A DNA stretch of 64,000 nucleotides from the NCBI GenBank assembly GCA_933207985.1, contig OW240918.1, forward strand, positions 23,410,538 to 23,474,537, given 5' to 3'. Each line of letters opens with the position of its first letter. Position 1 is the stretch's first letter. Origin of the DNA: Pelobates cultripes (taxonomy: Eukaryota; Chordata; Amphibia; Anura; Pelobatidae). The notes below the pieces were generated by a model that saw only the letters and a list, made by a program, of their open reading frames with translations, was not told the DNA's origin and made no database searches. Both the position numbers and the translations under genes were made by a program. Below, piece after piece: positions 58,400-64,000 of this stretch.

Positions 58400-59400
58400 C
58401 AGAATAAAGATGTGATGTCAAAAACTGAGCTCCTTGTCTTTCCTCCTCCTAATACCGATCCTCTTCTTTCGCTCTCCCTTCAAGTAAGTGGTATCCACAC
58501 CAGCCCATCCTTGCAAGCGCGCTATCTTGGCATTATACTTGATTTTGGCCTCACCTTTGAGTCTCACATCCAGTTTGTTACCAAATCCTGTAGATTCCAC
58601 CTTAAAAACATAGCCCGCATCCGCCCCTTTCTTACACAAGATGCTACTAAGGAGCTTGTCCATGCTCTAGTAATTTCCTGCATGGATTATTGTAACCCTC
58701 TCCTAATTGGTCTTCCCAAAAGCCATATTGCCCCGCTACAGTCTGTAATAAATGCTGCCGCCAGACTGATTTTCCTCTCTAGTCGGTCCTCTCACACCTC
58801 ACCCCTCTGTCAGTCCTTACATTGGCTTCCTGTATCCTATAGGAGTCAATTCAAAATGATAACCAATACCTATAAGACATTGACCAATTCTAGCCCCTCC
58901 TATATTTCTTCACAGATCCATAGGTATGCCCCTTCTGGTCTCTCCGCTCTGCCCGTGACCACCTCCTGTCCGCTGCTCGCACCCATACAGCCAACTCACG
59001 CTTGCAGGACTTCTTGCAGGAGGCTCCCTTCCTATGGAATTCAATAGTTTAAGAAGTGCCTTAAAACCCATCTCTTTAGGAAAGCTTATGGCTTCCCAGA
59101 GTAACATCTACCTCAAATACATGTCTCTTGCTCTCTCCTGAAGGGCAGCACTTTACTCTCTCCACCAGCTCTGCTTCACACCCACCTTATTTGATTGCTA
59201 TTTCCTGTCCTATTGTGTTTTACACCCCACCTCCTATAGACAGTAAGCTCGCTTGAGCAGGGTCCTCTTCAACCTATAGTTCCTGTAAGTTTTCTTGTAA
59301 TTGTCCTATTTATAGCTAAATCCCCCCTATTATCATACTGTAAAGCTCTACAGATTCTGTTGGCGCTATGCAAATGGCGATGATAATAATAATAATAATG
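58400..59400 (+). mobile_element. 5'-truncated L2/CR1-type LINE
   Basis: A 211-codon frame (58412-59047) encodes the region C-terminal to the RT catalytic site: 'KTELLVFPP', 'YLGIILDFGLTFESHI', 'FHLKNIARIRPFLTQD', 'VHALVISCMDYCNPLL', 'INAAARLIFLSS' and 'SLHWLPVSYRSQFKM'. These blocks are typical of the L2/CR1 group. After a frameshift near 58920-59047 the usual 'FRKAY' type ending follows (about 59080). The 3' untranslated tail has 'tgtaaagctctacagattct' and 'ttggcgctatgcaaat', and closes with a short (ATA/ATG)n run at 59380-59400, the group's usual microsatellite tail. The catalytic YxDD part is absent because of 5' truncation. Confidence 0.9.
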
Positions 59401-60050
59401 TCATGTTAGGTCATAAATGACCAGTAGCTCATTACAGGTCATTTATGACCTAACCTCCTCGCCGTGAAACAGTCATACAGTAGGCCCAGAGCTGGGAACA
59501 ATAAGAATATTTGAGAAATTGACTACATTGAATATTTCCATATATCCTTTAGAAATGACAGACACCCTTTTAATAGGACTACCAGCTTTGAGAGCTGAGA
59601 AGTTCTGGGTGCAAGTGTGAATTAATAATAGGGCAATAAGGGGCTGTTCCCTCGGACCCTCTTCATTATGGTAGCCTTACTATCTGAAACTGGTGTGATG
59701 TGATTGGACAGGCAAGGTGTCTGTCCAGACTTGGCCCCCATGGGGATCCTTTTGTATGAATGAGAATAGTGCTCTGATTTATATAAGTTAATGTCAGGCT
59801 GTCTTGAAAAGAAATTGGCATTGGGTGCAGGATTTAGGGCAACAAAAAAAGCAAATAGAGCATATTGTATATATCTTTAAAAAGTGATTTGAGTAAATAA
59901 AATACTTTTGTATTCTCTGTTTTTAATACATTAATAATCATGATGAGATAATAAGGTTATGTAAAAATTCTAGGTAATGCTGCACATCTAGCCATCCTAC
60001 GAAGCAAACGCACTAAAATAATATTCCGTATCAACTTATACAGGTATATA
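59401..60050. other. Unique sequence, no gene seen
   Basis: A short inverted repeat, 'gtcatgttaggtcataaatg' and 'catttatgacctaacctc', lies at 59399-59457, just after the LINE tail. Confidence 0.4.
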
Positions 60051-60054
60051 TATA

Positions 60055-60102
60055 TATCCCATTGTAAAGCTCTACGGAATCTGATGGCGCTATATAAATA
60101 AT

Positions 60103-60144
<42 letters not shown>

Positions 60145-60158
60145 TTATATATATATCA
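60055..60158 (+). mobile_element. L2-type 3' tail plus (TA)n
   Basis: 'cattgtaaagctctacggaa' and 'tgatggcgctatataaataa' repeat the tail of the LINE at 59.34 kb. A TA run of about 40 bp follows. Only the last ~55 bp of an element is present. Confidence 0.75.
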
Positions 60159-60817
60159 TGGTTAGACTGCAACTAAGTACTAAAGTAAACAATAAATGTA
60201 GCATCAAACTAGAGCAATCAGAAGAGAAGATTCATGTTTTCGCTATATAAAGCTGTTTTACCTCAGCTAAATACTTCGTTAGCAGTGCTGGCTCCTGAAC
60301 AAACCCCTAGAAAACAATGCATGTTTATACTGCCACCTAGTGTTCATACTGTTTTTTACTACTTGTACGTATAATAGTCCCTCCCAGGGCGCACATAATT
60401 AGTCAATGCACAAGAGGTTATGTTCATTAGTGATGAATTTACAGTCAAAACTTTAATCTGTAAAATCTGATTTCTGTACATTTTGTTTCTTTTTTAAATT
60501 GTTTCCAATTCAGCAGAAATACAATGAATTTACTACCTAACTGAAAACAATCTAAACAGAACATTTAATTTCCCTGCTATACAGTACATAGTTACCCCAA
60601 ACAGCATGTAATTCCCTGATGACATGCTAATTTACATACATTATCAAATGTTTCTTGAATGTGTTTTTGCAGTTGGCAAACTTGAGGTGTACCCATCGGT
60701 GACAATTCTGCTATACAGTGCTCTACAAATAACCCAATAATTGTATCTACTCTTCTACACAGTGTAGCTAATGGATGTCAGTGGGCAATATTCTATTCCA
60801 GACGAAGTGTGCCCTGA
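60159..60817. other. Unique sequence, no gene seen
   Basis: No recognisable gene or repeat. Confidence 0.35.
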
Positions 60818-61160
60818 AGGTAGATCCCCAGATGTTGTAGAACAGGGGTAGGCAATCTTCGGCACTCCAGATGTTTTGGACTACATCTCCCATATTGCTC
60901 TGACTGCCACAATGCTGGCAAAGCATCAAGGGAGATGTAGTCCACTACATCTGGGGTGCCGAAGGTTGCCTATTCCTGTTGTAGAACTGCAACTCCCTTT
61001 AGAATGACAAAGCATCATAGAAACTGTAGTTTTAAAACATCTGGGGAATCTACCTTTGGGCCTCCAGATGTTATGGACTACATCCCCCAAGATGCTTTAC
61101 AAGAGTTATGGTTGTAAGAGCATTATGGGAGATGTAGTCCACAACATTTGTAGTGCTGAA
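60818..61160. mobile_element. Cluster of nested palindromic small MITEs
   Basis: An outer element begins 'gaaggtagatccccagatgt' (60818) and ends with its complement 'acatctggggaatctacctt' (about 61055). It is interrupted by the 136-bp MITE listed next. Immediately right, 'cctccagatgttatggacta' (about 61062) pairs with 'tagtccacaacatttgtag' (about 61135), a third palindromic unit of the same style. Confidence 0.7.
60843..60978. mobile_element. 136-bp hAT MITE with perfect 8-bp duplication
   Basis: The duplication ttgtagaa lies at 60835-60842 and 60979-60986. The ends read 'caggggtaggcaatcttcgg' and, reversed, 'caggaataggcaaccttcgg'. The whole element is nearly palindromic around 'gccacaatgctggc'. 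Confidence 0.95.
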
Positions 61161-61401
61161 GGTTGACTAATTGGAAAACCAACCCTAACACACACACCCT
61201 AACCTAAAATGTCATGTGATATAATACATGTAATGGTGAAGCATGTATTAGGAGAAGATAAAATATTGGGGTTCTGGAGACAATTATAAACCACTTGACC
61301 TTCGATTATTTTCCCAACATTTCAAATGGACAAAGAGGGACATTTTAATTTTAGGGTTGTGAGCGGAGGTGTGGCCAAGGGCGGGGCTGTTCTAAGAAAT
61401 G

Positions 61402-61950
61402 TTAAAGGGACACAATATTCACCAGAACAACTACAGCTTATTGAATTTGTTCTGGTGAGTAGAATCATTCCATTCAGGCTTTTTGCAGTAAACACTGTCT
61501 TTTCAGAGAAAATGCAGTGTTTACATTACAGGAGGTTATAACTCCACTGGCCACTGCTCAGATGGCTGTTAGAGATCCTTCCTGGGGCAGTACAGCACTG
61601 CCATTCAGTGTTTCCACCATCTGCATGCAGACACTGAACTTTCCTCATACAGATGCATTGAGTCAATACATCTCTATGAGGAGATGCTGATTTTGGCTTG
61701 TGCTGGCTCTGCCCCTGATCTGCCTCCTCTACAGTCTCAGCCAATGCTGCGGTAAAGCATTGTGATTCACTTCTGATGTCAGTCAAGCAGGCAGATCAGG
61801 GGCAGAGGCAGAAGCTACAGACCTGAATACAAGTTAGATTTTACTATATTTAGAGAGGCAAGGGAGGCCAGGGGTGGGCTAGATGGTGGCTTTAACACTA
61901 TAGGGTCAGGAATACATGTTTGTGTTCCTGGCCATATAGTGTTCCTTTAA
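61402..61950. mobile_element. T2/Kolobok-like MITE with TTAA flanks
   Basis: TTAA at 61402-61405 and 61947-61950 bracket 541 bp. The left end reads AGGGACACAATATTCACC; the reversed right end reads AGGAACACTATATGGCC. An internal hairpin 'accagaacaa...ttgttctggt' follows the left end (61421-61457). Confidence 0.8.
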
Positions 61951-62154
61951 GATTACTTACTCATAACAATTTATGCAACTAAAATGTAATTAGAAGAATG
62001 TATTTTATTTTTACAGACTGATTTTTAAACACGTTTATTGTAGTGTTAACTTACATTTGTGTGAATATTATCGCTGTCGAGTTCCATTACACATTTAGAC
62101 ACACTAACAATAGTGAGGTCTTAGAAAAGAGGGAAGAAGGACAGATGGATTTGG

Positions 62155-62260
62155 GCCCAAACATAGAAACATAGAATGTGAAGGTAGATAAGAACCATTT
62201 GGCCAATCTAGCCTGCCCAATTAGTGTCTGTGTATAAATAGTCAATGAGTTTGTTAGCTC
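62155..62260 (+). repeat. Anuran dispersed repeat fragment
   Basis: 'acatagaaacatagaatgtg' followed by 'gataagaaccatttggcc' and 'tagcctgcccaatta' matches a phrase common in frog repeats. It abuts, and may have replaced, the 5' end of the Tc1-like element. Confidence 0.55.
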
Positions 62261-62289
62261 TCAAATGGATGCACTGAGCTGGATAGATA

Positions 62290-63541
62290 CTAAACCATGG
62301 GTAGGAGAAAATAACTGTTAAAAGACCTGCATAACAAGGTAATGAAACTTTATAAAGATGGAAAATGATATAAACATATCCAAAGCCTTAAAAAATGCCA
62401 GTCAGTACTGTTCAATTACTTATTAGGAAATGGAAAATCTGGGGATCTCTTGATACCAAGCCACGGTCAGGAAGAACAAGAAAGATTTCAGCCACAATTG
62501 CCAGAAGAATTGTTTGGGATACAAAGAAAAATACACAGGTAAGCATAGGAGAAATACAGGCTACTCTGAAATACGGTGGTGTGGTTGTTTCAAGGAGCAC
62601 AATACGACGATTCTTGAACAAAAATTAACTGCATGGTCGAGTTGCCAAAAAGAAGCCTTAACTACACCAATGTCACAAAAAAGCCAGGTTACATTATGCC
62701 CGACAACACCTTGACATGCCTCACAGCTGGCACATTGTAATTTGGAGTGACAAGTCCAAAATAGAGCTTTATGGTCAAAACCATAAGCGCTGGGTTTGGA
62801 GAGGGGTCAACAAGGCCTATAGTAAAATAAATACCAGCCGCACTTTGAAGCATGGTGGTGGCTCACTGATGTTTTGGGGGTGTGTGAGTTCTAAGAGCAC
62901 GTGGAATCTTGTGAAAATTGATGGCAAGATGGATTCAGCATGTTATCAGAAAATACTAGCAGACAATTTGCATTCTTCTGCATGAAGGCTGCCCATGGGA
63001 CACTCTTGGACCTTCAGCATTACAATGACCCTAAGCACAAGGCTAAGTTGACCCTCCAGTGGTTACAGGAGAAAAAGGTGAAGGCTCTGGAGTGGCCATC
63101 ACAGTCTCCTGACCTTAAGATCATCAAAGCCACTCTGGGCAGATTTCAAACATGCGGTTCATGCAAGACGACCAAAGACTTTGCACGACCTGGAGGCATT
63201 TTGCCAAGATGAATGGGCAGCTATAGCACCTGCAACAATTTGGGGCCTCACAGATAACTATTACAAAAGAATGCACACTCCCATTGATGCCTAAGGGGGA
63301 AATACACAGTATTAAGGACTAAGGGTATGCAGACTTTTTAACATTTAATTTGTTTCTTTGTTGCCATGTTTTGTTTTATGATTGTGCCATTCTGTTATAA
63401 CCTACAGTTGAATATGAATCCCATAAGAAATTAAAGAAATGTGTTTTCACTCATGTTTTCTTTAAAATGGTACACATATTATATATATTATATATATATA
63501 TATATTCTCCAAGGGTGTGCATACGTTTAAGAACAACTGTA
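62290..63541 (+). mobile_element. Tc1-like element, left end missing
   Basis: The right terminus reads, reversed, 'CAGTTGTTCTTAAACGTATG' and is followed by TA (63540-63541), the Tc1/mariner target. A matching left terminus is not found between 62100 and 62300, where a different dispersed repeat lies. The transposase pseudogene occupies 62395-63290. A TA-rich run (63478-63505) sits just inside the right end. Confidence 0.85.
62395..63290 (+). pseudogene. Tc1-like transposase, broken
   Basis: The N-terminal paired-like helix-turn-helix region reads 'STVQLLIRKWKIWGSLDTKP' then 'RSGRTRKISA' and 'VSRSTIRRFLNKN'. After a frameshift near 62625 the catalytic core continues with 'IVIWSDKSKIELYG' (first Asp retained), 'RWVWRGVNKAY', 'GGGSLMFWGCVSS', then '[12 protein letters not shown]'. 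In the last block the family has QHDNDPKH, so the second catalytic Asp appears replaced by Tyr. The third block reads '[12 protein letters not shown]' in place of SPDLNPIENLW, so the catalytic Glu is lost. The last part continues in another frame ('DNYYKRMHTPIDA'). Dead copy. Confidence 0.9.
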
Positions 63542-64000
63542 AATGTGGAATACAGACAAGTGTACAAATAAAATATTTTTGTGTACAGATAGTTGTTTCT
63601 CTGTTGCACTCCTATAATTTTCCTAAACACATGCACAGCTTCTAATACCCCTGTTATGATTGTGTATAAAACCCAAAAGCTGAACCATAAAGGAGAATAT
63701 TTTAGATATGTTTGTTGTCCATCATTTGTTAGACCAACAATCTACGACCTGGTAGTTGTATAGGTATACCCCAATTTGCACTTCCAAACATAGACCTTTG
63801 AATATTCATCAAGGTCAATCTGGATTCTCTTATGCTTGCAGAACGCCATATATTTTTAACGCCATATTTTTATGGAAAATGGAAATAAAATCCATTGTTT
63901 TGTAAATATGGTAAGGAAGTAAAATTCCTCATTAGGACATCAGGGGCAAAGAATAGAGGCTATAGGGCGGTGAAGAATAACTTGTCTTTAAAAACTGCCT
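63542..64000. other. Unique sequence, no gene seen
   Basis: No recognisable gene or repeat up to the window edge. Confidence 0.35.

Noticed and set aside
58412..59047. 211-codon frame as a host gene
   Set aside because: The sequence blocks and the 3' tail identify it as the RT C-terminal region of an L2/CR1-type LINE.
1..64000. tRNA, rRNA or snRNA genes
   Set aside because: No tRNA A/B boxes with cloverleaf potential and no rRNA-like segment were noticed by eye; a covariance search would be needed to exclude them.

Overview
The window looks like non-coding, repeat-dense DNA from an anuran amphibian (frog or toad). The base composition is AT-rich. I see no operons, no long intact genes and no prokaryotic signals. 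The repeats are of vertebrate and amphibian type: TTAA-flanked T2/Kolobok-like MITEs, a DIRS1-like tyrosine-recombinase retrotransposon, BED-finger hAT transposons, Tc1-like transposase remnants, an L2/CR1-type LINE tail, a Penelope-like insertion, and dispersed repeats that I know from frog sequence. The species cannot be fixed from sequence alone.

Layout: 1-8 kb is mostly unique, intron-like DNA with one T2-like MITE, one exon-like open frame on the minus strand (1018-1164, with both splice signals) and a decayed Tc1 transposase. A 0.74-kb inverted-arm insertion with a 15-bp target duplication lies at 8.0-8.7 kb. A ~2.4-kb minisatellite (13.5-15.9 kb) sits inside a dispersed repeat. A complete but decayed DIRS1-like element spans 21.5-27.3 kb, with gag-like, RT/RNase H and tyrosine recombinase remnants and the diagnostic internal complementary region. 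A ~1.18-kb solo LTR (27.6-30.3 kb) is interrupted by a 1.5-kb non-autonomous hAT. A dispersed repeat at 30.3-32.3 kb is split by a truncated Penelope-like element that carries a GIY-YIG endonuclease remnant and a hammerhead-ribozyme-like motif.

From 33 to 46 kb there are several T2/Kolobok-like MITEs, a second non-autonomous hAT of the same family with a different low-complexity core, a perfectly bounded palindromic hAT MITE (39.7-40.0 kb), and a 2.1-kb TTAA-flanked piggyBac-like element full of foldbacks (43.0-45.1 kb). A 6.45-kb hAT (46.3-52.75 kb) has an exact 8-bp target duplication. It encodes a BED-type transposase on the minus strand that is broken by stops and frameshifts. The right end holds a GT-rich tract, an L2 3' portion (58.4-59.4 kb), nested small hAT MITEs (60.8-61.15 kb), another T2-like MITE (61.4-61.95 kb) and a Tc1-like pseudogene (62.3-63.5 kb).

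No intact functional system is visible. The content is a stratified transposon graveyard with clear nesting order, in or near a host gene represented by at most one or two candidate exons. The items most worth a second look are the hammerhead-like motif in the Penelope-like element, the exon-like frame at 1.0-1.16 kb, the palindromic MITE that matches one end of the large hAT, and the minisatellite that appears to have grown from a dispersed repeat also present inside that hAT.
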